From CBDDLJ01 sp965230635 (GTDB lineage: Bacteria; Pseudomonadota; Gammaproteobacteria; UBA1113), in NCBI GenBank assembly GCA_965230635.1, contig CBDDLJ010000021.1, positions 1 to 64,000 of the forward strand: DNA of 64,000 nucleotides, written 5' to 3'. Below are positions 53,826-62,608 of the stretch, piece after piece. The notes beneath the pieces are model-generated. The model was not told the origin of the DNA and searched no databases. It saw nothing but the letters and a program-made list of their open reading frames with translations. A program made the position numbers and the translations under genes. Each line of letters begins with the position of its first letter. Position 1 is the first letter of the stretch.

Positions 53826-54713
53826 TTGCTATTTAGACAGTCATCATTTCTAGGTTTTAAACTTATTGTCCTTGTTATGTTTTCGGTCGCATTAATGATT
53901 GCTGATTACCGTGACTTTCATTTTTCTCGTATTAGAACTTATTTATCTGTATTTATTGCACCACTACAGTATACGGTTTCTTGGCCAATTGAAGCATTTG
54001 ATTGGGTTACTGAGAATATATCTAAACAACAAAATTTGATAAAAGAAAATGCCAGCCTGCGTGCGCAAACGTTAATGCTGCAAGGGAAATTACAGCAAAT
54101 CTTGATTATTCAAAAAGAAAACAGTCAATTGCGCGCTTTATTACAGTCTACTGCTAAACATAAAGAAGAATTTACAATTGCACAATTATTAGCTGTTAGT
54201 ACCAAACCTTATTCATCACGTGTTATTATTGATAAAGGGATAAAAGATCACGTTTATTTGGGTCAACCTGCGTTAGATGCTCGGGGTGTAATGGGGCAAA
54301 TTATTCAAGTTGGGCCAACGACCAGTCAAATTATGTTAATAACAGATGTCAACAGTGCTGTGCCGGTGCAAGTGTATCGCAATGGCTTGCGAGCGATCGT
54401 TGTTGGGACAGGCTCTAGGCGCTACTTGGGTATGATTAATATAGCGGATACGGCCGATATTAAAGTAGGTGATTTGCTAATAACCTCAGGTTTAGGCATG
54501 CGTTATCCTGAAGGTTATCCAGTCGGTATGGTAATACAAATTGAGCAAAAGCCAGGAGAGCACTTTGCAAAAATTTTTGTTAAGCCGAGCGCACATTTAC
54601 TACAGAGCCGACAAATTCTGCTTGTATGGCAAAAACTTAATAAGCAACAAAAAGCATTGCAAGACGAATTTTATTCAGCGCTAAATAGAAAAAAAATGGG
54701 AAGTTTACAGTGA
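53826..54713 (+). CDS. mreC: Rod-shape determining protein MreC
   Basis: 295 residues from a TTG start after an AGAGAGAG tract. One N-terminal membrane helix (~9-25), a coiled coil (~60-100) and periplasmic beta domains. It links MreB to the wall-synthesis machinery. Its TGA overlaps the GTG of mreD by 4 bp. Confidence 0.95.
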   Translation: MLFRQSSFLGFKLIVLVMFSVALMIADYRDFHFSRIRTYLSVFIAPLQYTVSWPIEAFDWVTENISKQQNLIKENASLRAQTLMLQGKLQQILIIQKENSQLRALLQSTAKHKEEFTIAQLLAVSTKPYSSRVIIDKGIKDHVYLGQPALDARGVMGQIIQVGPTTSQIMLITDVNSAVPVQVYRNGLRAIVVGTGSRRYLGMINIADTADIKVGDLLITSGLGMRYPEGYPVGMVIQIEQKPGEHFAKIFVKPSAHLLQSRQILLVWQKLNKQQKALQDEFYSALNRKKMGSLQ

Positions 54714-55189
54714 CCTTGTATGGAATATTTTGGATCTTTTTAAGTATTGTTATTGCGCTGGCATTGGCTATTTTGCCATTGCCACAGTGGGCGGTATGGT
54801 TTCGGCCTGAATGGCTGTTGTTAGTTGTTATTTATTGGTGTATTGCGTTGCCTCATCGAGTCGGCTTAAGTGTGGCATGGCTGTCGGGCCTAGCGTTAGA
54901 TGGCTTAAGTGGCTCATTGACAGGAGAGCATGCTTTAGCGATGGTGATAGTTGCTTATGTTGCCATCGTTATTCATCGGCGTATGCGGACGGTATCAATT
55001 TGGCAGCAAGCATTGACACTTTGTATGTTAGCTGTCTTGTTTCAATGCATTATCTTTATTGTTCAGAGTATTATCTATCAACCACCACGAACAGTGATGT
55101 TTTGGTTGCCAGCAATATCGAGTATGTTTTTTTGGCCATGGGTTTTTATTATTTTGCGTGATTGGCGTAGGCGCTTTCGTATTATTTAG
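54710..55189 (+). CDS. mreD: Rod-shape determining protein MreD
   Basis: 159 residues, GTG start overlapping mreC. Five to six membrane segments; RPEWLLLVVIYWCIALPHR and GLSVAWLSGLALDGLSGSLTGEHAL are family signatures. Inner-membrane partner of MreC. In E. coli maf and rng follow; here yhdP starts at once. Confidence 0.93.
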   Translation: MTLYGIFWIFLSIVIALALAILPLPQWAVWFRPEWLLLVVIYWCIALPHRVGLSVAWLSGLALDGLSGSLTGEHALAMVIVAYVAIVIHRRMRTVSIWQQALTLCMLAVLFQCIIFIVQSIIYQPPRTVMFWLPAISSMFFWPWVFIILRDWRRRFRII

Positions 55190-58100
55190 TGGTGAGGATG
55201 AAAAAGGTAAAGTGGTTAATACACAAACTGTGGATTGTTAGTGCGTTTGTAATCATTATTATTGCATTATTACTGGGTGTAGCACGCCTGAGTATACCGA
55301 TGATTTCTCATTATGAAAGCAAAATTGCGCTATGGTTGAGTGGTAAATTCAATGTTCCAGTAGAAATTGGAGCCATTGAAGCGAGGTGGCATGGATTTGA
55401 GCCAGGATTTAACATTCGTCGTTTGGCTGTTTTAAATGATCAAGCAAAGCCAGTATTAACAGTTCGTCAAGCTTATGTTGGTATATCAATATTTCAATCT
55501 ATCTTGCACCGGACAATTATTTTAGGACATTTACACATAGATGGTGTCAATTTAACGCTGCAGCATGCACTAGGAAAGTGGAAAATTATTGGGTTACCGG
55601 TAGAGAAACTGTCTAGTGGTGATGAAAAAATACATGTTGACCAACTACTCGAGTGGATTTTCAAGCAACCTCGTTTAGAATTAAAAAATGTCCAGCTTGA
55701 CTTTATTACCTGTAAGAATGAAGTAATACCATTTCGTAAATTATTCGCAACAGTTATTAATACCGGTAAAAGACACCGGGTACGCGGAACAGTCTCTATC
55801 GTAGATAAGCGCATCACAAAATTTAATTTTGCACTTAATGCGGCGGGTAATTTATCTGATCTAAACTCAGTCAATGCAAAATTTCATGTGGACGGAAAAA
55901 ATCTTAAATTAGTGCCGTGGCAGGCTTATTTTGCTAAATTGCCAATTTCTATTACACGGGGTAATGCTTCTTTTAAATTACAAGGACAATATAAAGAAGG
56001 AAATATTTATGATCTGCAAAGTCATTATGTATTACAAAATGTAAAATTTGCTGATAATGAAAAGTTGCCGGTCATTAACAGGTTAGATGGTAATGTAAGG
56101 TGGCAGTTAACAAACAATATGGCATGGGAATTAGTAGCGTTTATTAAGCGCTTAAAAGTGGATGGTCAAGTATGGCCAAGAGATTGGTTGCTGATAAAAA
56201 AAAGCACTGGGGATAGAGATAATCAAGGACAGATGGCCATTGCGTTAAAGTATGCAAAGATAGACATGCTACAACAGTTTTTGACCAAGCTGCCTCAGGC
56301 ATCTGTATTAAATCTACCGCTAGAAGAACTGCAGTTATCTGGTGAGATTGAAGATTTTAATATTATCGTACCAACGAATAAAGCGATCTCGGATCAATTT
56401 TCGGGGCGGGCAAAGCTTAAGGATGTGGGGTTAAATCAATGGAAAAATTTGCCCACATTGCGCGGTATTAATGGAGAGCTTGTTTTTGATCAAGATCAGG
56501 GAACGCTGACGGCTTATTCTGATGATGTCTATATCAACATTCCTACTTTATTTGATAAATTATTCCACCTACAGGCGTTAACATTAAAAGCGGATTGGAA
56601 AAAACAGGCAGAGGCATGGCAGATAAAAGTGCCTAACTTTTATCTATCTGATGGTTTTGCAGAAAGTACTGGCCGTTTTAATCTACAGTTATCAGAAAAC
56701 AAAAAACCAATGATAGAAATGCTAGCAGCAATAAAAATACCTCAATTTGAACAAGGTGAATTAAATTACTATTTTCCAACAAAAAAGATGCCTGACAAGC
56801 TAGAGCATTGGCTAACACAAGCGATTAGAAAAGGTACTGATCTACAGGCTACAATGGTATTGCATGGAGAGTTGGATAAATTCCCTTTTCTTGAACAACC
56901 AGGCACATTCAAAGTACAAGGACATTTCTCAGAACTTGATTTAGCTTATCATCCCGAATGGCCCTTGTTAGAAAATTTATCAGGTGATATTCATTTTGAT
57001 GGTACTCACATGACTATCAATACAAGCCAAGGTCAATTATTAGGTAATAATATTGTTCAGGGTCAGGTAGATATTGCTAGTGTAGTTAGCCTACCAGTCA
57101 TGCTATTAATTACAGCAAGTGTGCAGGGCGTTTTGCAAAATGGATTGCAGTTTATCGCTGAATCACCATTAAATGACTCAGTAGTTAAAGGTATACAAGG
57201 GATAACAGCAAGTGGACAAATGATATTAGATTTGAACTTGTTATTACCGCTAGCAAATAAAAAGAAAGACGATGCTATTAAGGTTACCGGGGATTTATTG
57301 CTGTCTAATAATGTCATTAATGTGCCTAAGTTACCTTTTCCTGTTGACGTGCAACATGGAGATGTTCATTTCACAGAAAAAGCAGTAGCCTCTAACACAA
57401 TTAAGGCTACAGTGCTGCACGAGCCAACTGACATCACGTTAGCAACAGGCGATAAAAAAACATTGATTTCTGCACAAGGCTTGTTAAATATCGCGGCATT
57501 AGAACAAGAATATGGAATAACCTTAAAGCCTTTATTAACGGGGAAAACGCCTTACAAAACACAAGTTGTATTACAACAGGAAGAAGCAGATAATATCACA
57601 ATAACAACAGATTGGCAAGGCATTGCTAGCACCTTACCAACACCTCTGATGATGACAGCTGAACAGGCGAAACCTACCACAGTTACTATTCAGCTAGATA
57701 AAAATGGCGATATTCGCACAGAAAGTATGTTTGCAAAGCACTTAACTAGTCAACTGAATTGGACTAAACAACAAGATAGCAATACCTATCGAAAAAGAGG
57801 TGTTGTACAAGTCAATCAAGATAAGCAAATTGATTTGCCTGATGAAGGTTTTTTGTTAACTGGTTACTTAAAACAATGGATTTGGGAAGATTGGCAGCCA
57901 GTCTTAGCATTATTAAAAGAGAAAAAATTTTCTGATAATGAACAAAGCTCCATTTTTTCAAAAAACCTTCAAGTAGAAAATATACAAATTGCAGGGTTGC
58001 AGTTTCCTCTGACTGAAGTTGCATTTGAGAAAAAAGACGATAGCTGGGTATTCGATTTTTCAGGTTCAGATATTACTGGTAGCGCGGTTATATCTACTGC

Positions 58101-59100
58101 AAATGAGTCAACAGAAGTCTTGCTGGAGATGGATAAGTTGATTATAAATCCAGTAAAGATTCATAATAAGCAAGCTATGACAGTCAAGTTGAAAGATATT
58201 CCCACTATTAAGGCAAGTTGTCAGCAATGCTTTTTGAAAAGCAAGCTGTTAGGACAAATAAAGTTACGCCTGGAACAAGCTACTGAAGGTTTGCGCATGG
58301 ATCTGCTTGAAGTTGATAATGATATGTTTCAATTGACAGCCTATGGTTTTTGGCAAAAAAATCTCAATGGAGAGTTTACCGAAGTTACCGGACAGTTAAC
58401 AACCAATCAATTAAGTGATATCTTACAAAGCTGGAATTTGCCGGGTAATGTGCACAGCAGGAATGCCAAATTTAATTTTGATTTAGAATGGGTAGGCAGT
58501 CCAGAGCAACTGTCTTTAAAAGCACTTTCCGGTGATTTAAATGCGGAAATAAAAGCAGGCTGGATTGCCGGTTTAAGCAAAAAAACAGGGGCTAAATTAG
58601 GTTTGGGTAAGATATTGAATTTATTAAGTTTACAAAGCTTACCAAAGCGTTTATCGCTAGATTTTCAAGATATTACACATACAGGATATTACTTTGATTT
58701 GCTAAATGGCCGCTTTACTTTTAATGAGGGAAATGTTTTCACAAAAGATTTAGAAATATCAGGTAATGTTGCCAATATTTTTATCCGAGGGCGTGCTGGT
58801 TTAGTCACAGAAGATTATGGCTTAAAACTAACCGTCATGCCTCATTTAACATCAAGTTTACCGGTTATTGCTACAATAGCAGGGGGGCCAGTTGCTGGTG
58901 CTGTGACATGGGCATTAGGAAAAGCTGTGAGTTCAGGTGTTGATAAAATGACACGTTATGAATATTTAGTAACGGGGCCGTGGCAGAACCCAGTGATATA
59001 TCCTTTAAAAAAATCCATGCACAGGATCCCAGGTAAACCTACTCAACAGCAACACTATGATGACTCCATGGAAATGGAGAGTGAAAGCGGGTATACTTAA
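55189..59100 (+). CDS. yhdP: YhdP-type AsmA-like intermembrane lipid transport protein
   Basis: 1303 residues, close to the usual ~1270. One N-terminal membrane anchor (~9-30), then a long repetitive beta-rich periplasmic region as in AsmA/TamB-type bridge proteins, ending in a conserved DUF3971/AsmA-type C-terminus (ITHTGYYFDLLNGRFTFNEG). YhdP moves phospholipids between inner and outer membrane in E. coli. The start is uncertain: GTG at 55189 overlaps the mreD stop, and an ATG at 55198 is possible. Confidence 0.9.
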   Translation: MVRMKKVKWLIHKLWIVSAFVIIIIALLLGVARLSIPMISHYESKIALWLSGKFNVPVEIGAIEARWHGFEPGFNIRRLAVLNDQAKPVLTVRQAYVGISIFQSILHRTIILGHLHIDGVNLTLQHALGKWKIIGLPVEKLSSGDEKIHVDQLLEWIFKQPRLELKNVQLDFITCKNEVIPFRKLFATVINTGKRHRVRGTVSIVDKRITKFNFALNAAGNLSDLNSVNAKFHVDGKNLKLVPWQAYFAKLPISITRGNASFKLQGQYKEGNIYDLQSHYVLQNVKFADNEKLPVINRLDGNVRWQLTNNMAWELVAFIKRLKVDGQVWPRDWLLIKKSTGDRDNQGQMAIALKYAKIDMLQQFLTKLPQASVLNLPLEELQLSGEIEDFNIIVPTNKAISDQFSGRAKLKDVGLNQWKNLPTLRGINGELVFDQDQGTLTAYSDDVYINIPTLFDKLFHLQALTLKADWKKQAEAWQIKVPNFYLSDGFAESTGRFNLQLSENKKPMIEMLAAIKIPQFEQGELNYYFPTKKMPDKLEHWLTQAIRKGTDLQATMVLHGELDKFPFLEQPGTFKVQGHFSELDLAYHPEWPLLENLSGDIHFDGTHMTINTSQGQLLGNNIVQGQVDIASVVSLPVMLLITASVQGVLQNGLQFIAESPLNDSVVKGIQGITASGQMILDLNLLLPLANKKKDDAIKVTGDLLLSNNVINVPKLPFPVDVQHGDVHFTEKAVASNTIKATVLHEPTDITLATGDKKTLISAQGLLNIAALEQEYGITLKPLLTGKTPYKTQVVLQQEEADNITITTDWQGIASTLPTPLMMTAEQAKPTTVTIQLDKNGDIRTESMFAKHLTSQLNWTKQQDSNTYRKRGVVQVNQDKQIDLPDEGFLLTGYLKQWIWEDWQPVLALLKEKKFSDNEQSSIFSKNLQVENIQIAGLQFPLTEVAFEKKDDSWVFDFSGSDITGSAVISTANESTEVLLEMDKLIINPVKIHNKQAMTVKLKDIPTIKASCQQCFLKSKLLGQIKLRLEQATEGLRMDLLEVDNDMFQLTAYGFWQKNLNGEFTEVTGQLTTNQLSDILQSWNLPGNVHSRNAKFNFDLEWVGSPEQLSLKALSGDLNAEIKAGWIAGLSKKTGAKLGLGKILNLLSLQSLPKRLSLDFQDITHTGYYFDLLNGRFTFNEGNVFTKDLEISGNVANIFIRGRAGLVTEDYGLKLTVMPHLTSSLPVIATIAGGPVAGAVTWALGKAVSSGVDKMTRYEYLVTGPWQNPVIYPLKKSMHRIPGKPTQQQHYDDSMEMESESGYT

Positions 59101-59125
59101 AGATATATTTTAAAGAAGGAATAAC

Positions 59126-60565
59126 ATGACACAATCACTTGAAATTGCACGCCAACTATTGCTTGATCCTGCTGGGCTAAGTGATGCGCAGCTGCAAAAT
59201 ATTTTAGGCAGTGTGCTTGGGAAATTTATAGATAGTGCAGATCTCTATTTTCAAGCATCTCAACATGAATCTTGGGTATTAGAAGATGGTATCGTTAAAC
59301 AAGGCCATTACGATATTGAACGAGGCGTTGGCGTTAGGGCAATTAGTGGAGAAAAAACAGGATTTGCTTATTCTAATGAAATTTTATTACCAACCTTAGA
59401 AACTGCGTGCAGTGCAGCGCGCAGTATTGCGCATGCAGGCGGTTCTGGTCATGTTAAAATTGCTCCAACACAGCCATTACAAGCATACTATCCGATTACT
59501 GATCCTTTACAGAGTCTTGTCGATCAAGATAAAGTTGATTTACTGCGACGAATTGATACATTCGCACGGCAGCTTGATCAGCGTGTTAGTGAAGTCATTG
59601 CTAGTTTATCGGGAACGTATGAAGTTATTTTTATTTTTGCTAGTGACGGTACAATAGCAGCGGATGTGCGGCCATTGGTACGTTTAAATGTACAAGTGAT
59701 TGCAGAACAAAAAGGTCGACGTGAAAAAGCTGTTTCTGGAGGTGGTAGACGTGGTGATTATCGTTACTTCCTAGATAATGACCGTTATAAGCAGTATACA
59801 GAAGAAGCAGTCAGGCAGGCCATCTTGAATTTATCCGCTGTTAATGCTCCTGCTGGAACGATGCCTGTTGTTTTAGGCCCAGGCTGGCCGGGTGTCTTGT
59901 TGCATGAGGCGGTAGGACATGGCTTGGAAGGTGATTTCAATCGCAAGGGAACATCAACATTCAGTGGACGCATTGGAGAACAGGTGGCAAGCAGTGCTTG
60001 TACGGTAGTCGATGATGGAACCTTAGCGGAGCGGCGAGGATCATTAAACATTGACGATGAAGGAACTGTATCACAACATACGGTGTTAATTGAAAAGGGA
60101 ATTTTGCGCAGCTATATGCAAGATAAGCTCAATGCGAAATTAATGGGAATGCCAGTAACAGGGAATGGACGACGTGAGTCCTATGCTCACTTGCCAATGC
60201 CACGCATGACAAATACTTATATGCTACCAGGGGACTATACGCCAGAAGAAATTATCGCAAGTGTTGATAAAGGTTTATATGCGGTGAATTTTTCAGGAGG
60301 GCAGGTGGATATTACCTCAGGAAAATTTGTGTTTGATACTAGTGAAGCATACCTTATTGAACATGGCAAAATCACTCAAGCGGTAAAAGGCGCTACGTTA
60401 ATTGGTAATGGTCCTGAGGTTATGCAAAAAATTTCAATGGTGGGTAATAATTTGGAATTAGATAGTGGTATCGGCACATGTGGCAAAGAAGGTCAATCTG
60501 TTCCTGTTGGTGTAGGGCAACCTACACTAAAAGTAGATGCATTAACAGTTGGCGGAACTGAATAA
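59126..60565 (+). CDS. tldD: Metalloprotease TldD
   Basis: 479 residues with AAGGAA before the ATG. The zinc motif HEAVGH (H260, E261, H264) sits in LLHEAVGHGLEGDFNRKG. TldD forms a heterodimer with TldE/PmbA that trims unfolded peptides, microcin B17 leader and CcdA. It follows yhdP by 25 bp, as in E. coli (minus the intervening maf and rng upstream). Confidence 0.97.
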   Translation: MTQSLEIARQLLLDPAGLSDAQLQNILGSVLGKFIDSADLYFQASQHESWVLEDGIVKQGHYDIERGVGVRAISGEKTGFAYSNEILLPTLETACSAARSIAHAGGSGHVKIAPTQPLQAYYPITDPLQSLVDQDKVDLLRRIDTFARQLDQRVSEVIASLSGTYEVIFIFASDGTIAADVRPLVRLNVQVIAEQKGRREKAVSGGGRRGDYRYFLDNDRYKQYTEEAVRQAILNLSAVNAPAGTMPVVLGPGWPGVLLHEAVGHGLEGDFNRKGTSTFSGRIGEQVASSACTVVDDGTLAERRGSLNIDDEGTVSQHTVLIEKGILRSYMQDKLNAKLMGMPVTGNGRRESYAHLPMPRMTNTYMLPGDYTPEEIIASVDKGLYAVNFSGGQVDITSGKFVFDTSEAYLIEHGKITQAVKGATLIGNGPEVMQKISMVGNNLELDSGIGTCGKEGQSVPVGVGQPTLKVDALTVGGTE

Positions 60566-60602
60566 CATAAAGTAAGTTTTACATGTGTTTTATAAAACTA
60601 AA

Positions 60603-60632
60603 AATGGCGCTAGTTATCTGCATAGCGCCATT
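60603..60632 (-). terminator. Rho-independent terminator for ssb
   Basis: A perfect 10-bp stem AATGGCGCTA (60603-60612) / TAGCGCCATT (60623-60632) with a 10-nt loop. On the minus strand it is followed by TTTTTAGTTTT, so it terminates ssb; on the plus strand there is no T-run, so it probably serves tldD poorly. Confidence 0.85.
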
Positions 60633-60646
60633 CGAAAGTTGATACA

Positions 60647-61105
60647 TCAAAACGGGATATCATCATCAAATTCTGCTGCAGCTGCAGTTGGCTCGGCAGC
60701 TTTATGTGGTGTTGCTTGAGCATTTGACGTGTAGTTGTTACCGCCAGCTGGATTGCCTGCGGCAGCGCCATTTCGATCAAGCATTTGCATTTCATCGGCG
60801 ATTATTTCCGTTGTATAACGGTCATTACCACTTTGATCTGTCCATTTACGCGTACGGATTTTGCCTTCAATGTATACTTTAGCACCTTTGCGTAAATATT
60901 CACCTGCTATTTCACCTAAGCGACGGTATAATACGATACGATGCCATTCGGTATTTTCGCGTTGCTCACCTGATTCTTTATCTTTCCAACTTTCTGATGT
61001 TGCAATAGAAAGATTAGCCACTGCTTGTCCATTTGGCATATAGCGTACTTCTGGATCATTACCTAAGTTACCGACAATAATGGCTTTATTTATGCCTCTA
61101 GACAT
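60647..61105 (-). CDS. ssb: Single-stranded DNA-binding protein
   Basis: 152 residues. An OB-fold (~1-110; INKAIIVGNLGNDPEVRYMP, ENTEWHRIVLYRRLGEIAGEYLRKG), a short disordered Ala/Asn linker and the acidic tip DDDIPF that recruits repair partners. The linker is shorter than in E. coli. No LexA-type CTGT-N8-ACAG box is visible upstream. Confidence 0.97.
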   Translation of the reverse strand: MSRGINKAIIVGNLGNDPEVRYMPNGQAVANLSIATSESWKDKESGEQRENTEWHRIVLYRRLGEIAGEYLRKGAKVYIEGKIRTRKWTDQSGNDRYTTEIIADEMQMLDRNGAAAGNPAGGNNYTSNAQATPHKAAEPTAAAAEFDDDIPF

Positions 61106-61140
61106 AATATTCTCCTGTTTTTCCGAATAAATGTGAAACT

Positions 61141-62541
61141 TTAACTATGTATAGCACTGCTATAGAAATTATGCAAGCTTTCTTGGTCAAGTTGACGTCT
61201 GTCCACTTTCAAATAGGCAATACCATCATCTGCGAAAACATTGGCTTCAATAATGCCAGCAATAGCGCCTAATTGCCGTCCATACTGCTGTGCTTGTTCA
61301 GTGGTTATATGGTCAAAGCGTAGTAGAATGTTGCTCAATTGTTTTGGTTTTACCATACGATACGCAAGAAAAAGCCATATCGCTGACAAGGCAGCATTGG
61401 CGATAAATATAGCAGATAAATCAAATTGATCGCGTAAAAAAGCACTGAGCGGGCCAGCAATAAAAATACCTAAGAATTGCGCGGTGGAATAAATTCCTGA
61501 TGCGGTCCCTTTGCTAGCAGGTGGAGCTATTCGTGTTAACAGTGAAGGTAAATTGGCTTCTAAAAAGGTAAAAGCGGTAAAAAATAACAGTAAGTTAAGG
61601 ATCAAGCTAATGAGTGAATCGTGCTTTAATAGTAAACCAATCTGAGCGATCACAATGCAGGCGATAGCGGTAAGAAATAGCGGTTTTAAGCATTGTTTAC
61701 GTTCGGCTAACAATAGAAAAGGGATCGAGGCAATAAATGCGAGTAGTAAGACCGGTAAGTACAGCATCCACAATTGCTGTGAGTTGAATCCAATGTGTTG
61801 AGTTAAACACAAGGGAATAGCAACAAAACTTGCCATGAGAATAGTGTGCAAAGTAAAAATGCCAATATTTAGTCGTAATAACTCTGTATTTTTCAATACC
61901 TGTTGTATTTGTACCGGCTCAACTTCCATATCTCTATGAAAACAGGAATTATGTGGCGAAGGGATAATGCCATGTAAAATGAATAATGCTATTACGCCAA
62001 ATAATGCTGCGCACCAAAAAATACCGGGGATACTTATAAATGCATTTAGCAATGGACCTAACAACATGGCAATAAAAAAAGCTGCACCGATGGACATGCC
62101 AATGATTGCCATCGCTTTACTGCGCTGTTGTTCGCGTGTTAAATCAGCTGTTAATGCATTAACAGTACTGCCAATGGCGCCAGCGCCTTGTAATGCTCGA
62201 CCAATGATGAGCCAAGTGATTGAATGAGAAAGAGCGGCAATGCTGCTTCCCAGGATGAAAATAATTAATCCCAGTGTAATAATCGGTTTACGGCCAATTT
62301 TGTCAGATAACATGCCAAAGGGAATCTGTAATAAGGCTTGTGTTAAACCATAAATACTCATGGCTAAGCCAAAGGTCCAGGTGGTGATGCCAGGAAATTG
62401 TGATAAATAGATGGCAAAGACTGGCAGAATCATGAACAGACCGATTAATCGACAGGCATAAAGACCGGCTAAGCCAGTGGTGGCCTTCCATTCTAAATGC
62501 GACATCTTTTCTGATAAACCCATACTGTCAAAATTTGACAT
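61141..62541 (-). CDS. YajR-like MFS transporter with C-terminal YAM-like domain
   Basis: 466 residues: 12 membrane segments with motif A GMLSDKIGRKPIITLGL, then a ~65-residue soluble tail (RFDHITTEQAQQYGRQLGAI, VFADDGIAYLKVDRRQLD) resembling the ferredoxin-like YAM domain of YajR. Substrate unknown. It precedes ssb by 35 bp on the same strand and is divergent from uvrA, a neighbourhood seen in other gammaproteobacteria. Confidence 0.9.
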   Translation of the reverse strand: MSNFDSMGLSEKMSHLEWKATTGLAGLYACRLIGLFMILPVFAIYLSQFPGITTWTFGLAMSIYGLTQALLQIPFGMLSDKIGRKPIITLGLIIFILGSSIAALSHSITWLIIGRALQGAGAIGSTVNALTADLTREQQRSKAMAIIGMSIGAAFFIAMLLGPLLNAFISIPGIFWCAALFGVIALFILHGIIPSPHNSCFHRDMEVEPVQIQQVLKNTELLRLNIGIFTLHTILMASFVAIPLCLTQHIGFNSQQLWMLYLPVLLLAFIASIPFLLLAERKQCLKPLFLTAIACIVIAQIGLLLKHDSLISLILNLLLFFTAFTFLEANLPSLLTRIAPPASKGTASGIYSTAQFLGIFIAGPLSAFLRDQFDLSAIFIANAALSAIWLFLAYRMVKPKQLSNILLRFDHITTEQAQQYGRQLGAIAGIIEANVFADDGIAYLKVDRRQLDQESLHNFYSSAIHS

Positions 62542-62569
62542 TCAATTTTCCTAGCAGTAGAAGATTTGT

Positions 62570-62575
62570 TATAAT
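62570..62575 (+). promoter_or_regulatory. Likely -10 element of uvrA
   Basis: TATAAT lies 34 bp before the uvrA start. The -35 region is poor. No SOS box was found, so LexA control of uvrA is not supported by the sequence. Confidence 0.45.
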
Positions 62576-62608
62576 ACAAAACTTTTTTAAAAATTGCATT
62601 GGCTTATT

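Noticed and set aside
62526..62540. TGTCAAAATTTGACA as an operator between the MFS gene and uvrA
   Set aside because: It overlaps the MFS start codon and is explained partly by coding sequence; no second site or known regulator supports it.
61106..62608. LexA (SOS) box upstream of ssb or uvrA
   Set aside because: Looked for CTGT-N8-ACAG near both starts and found none.
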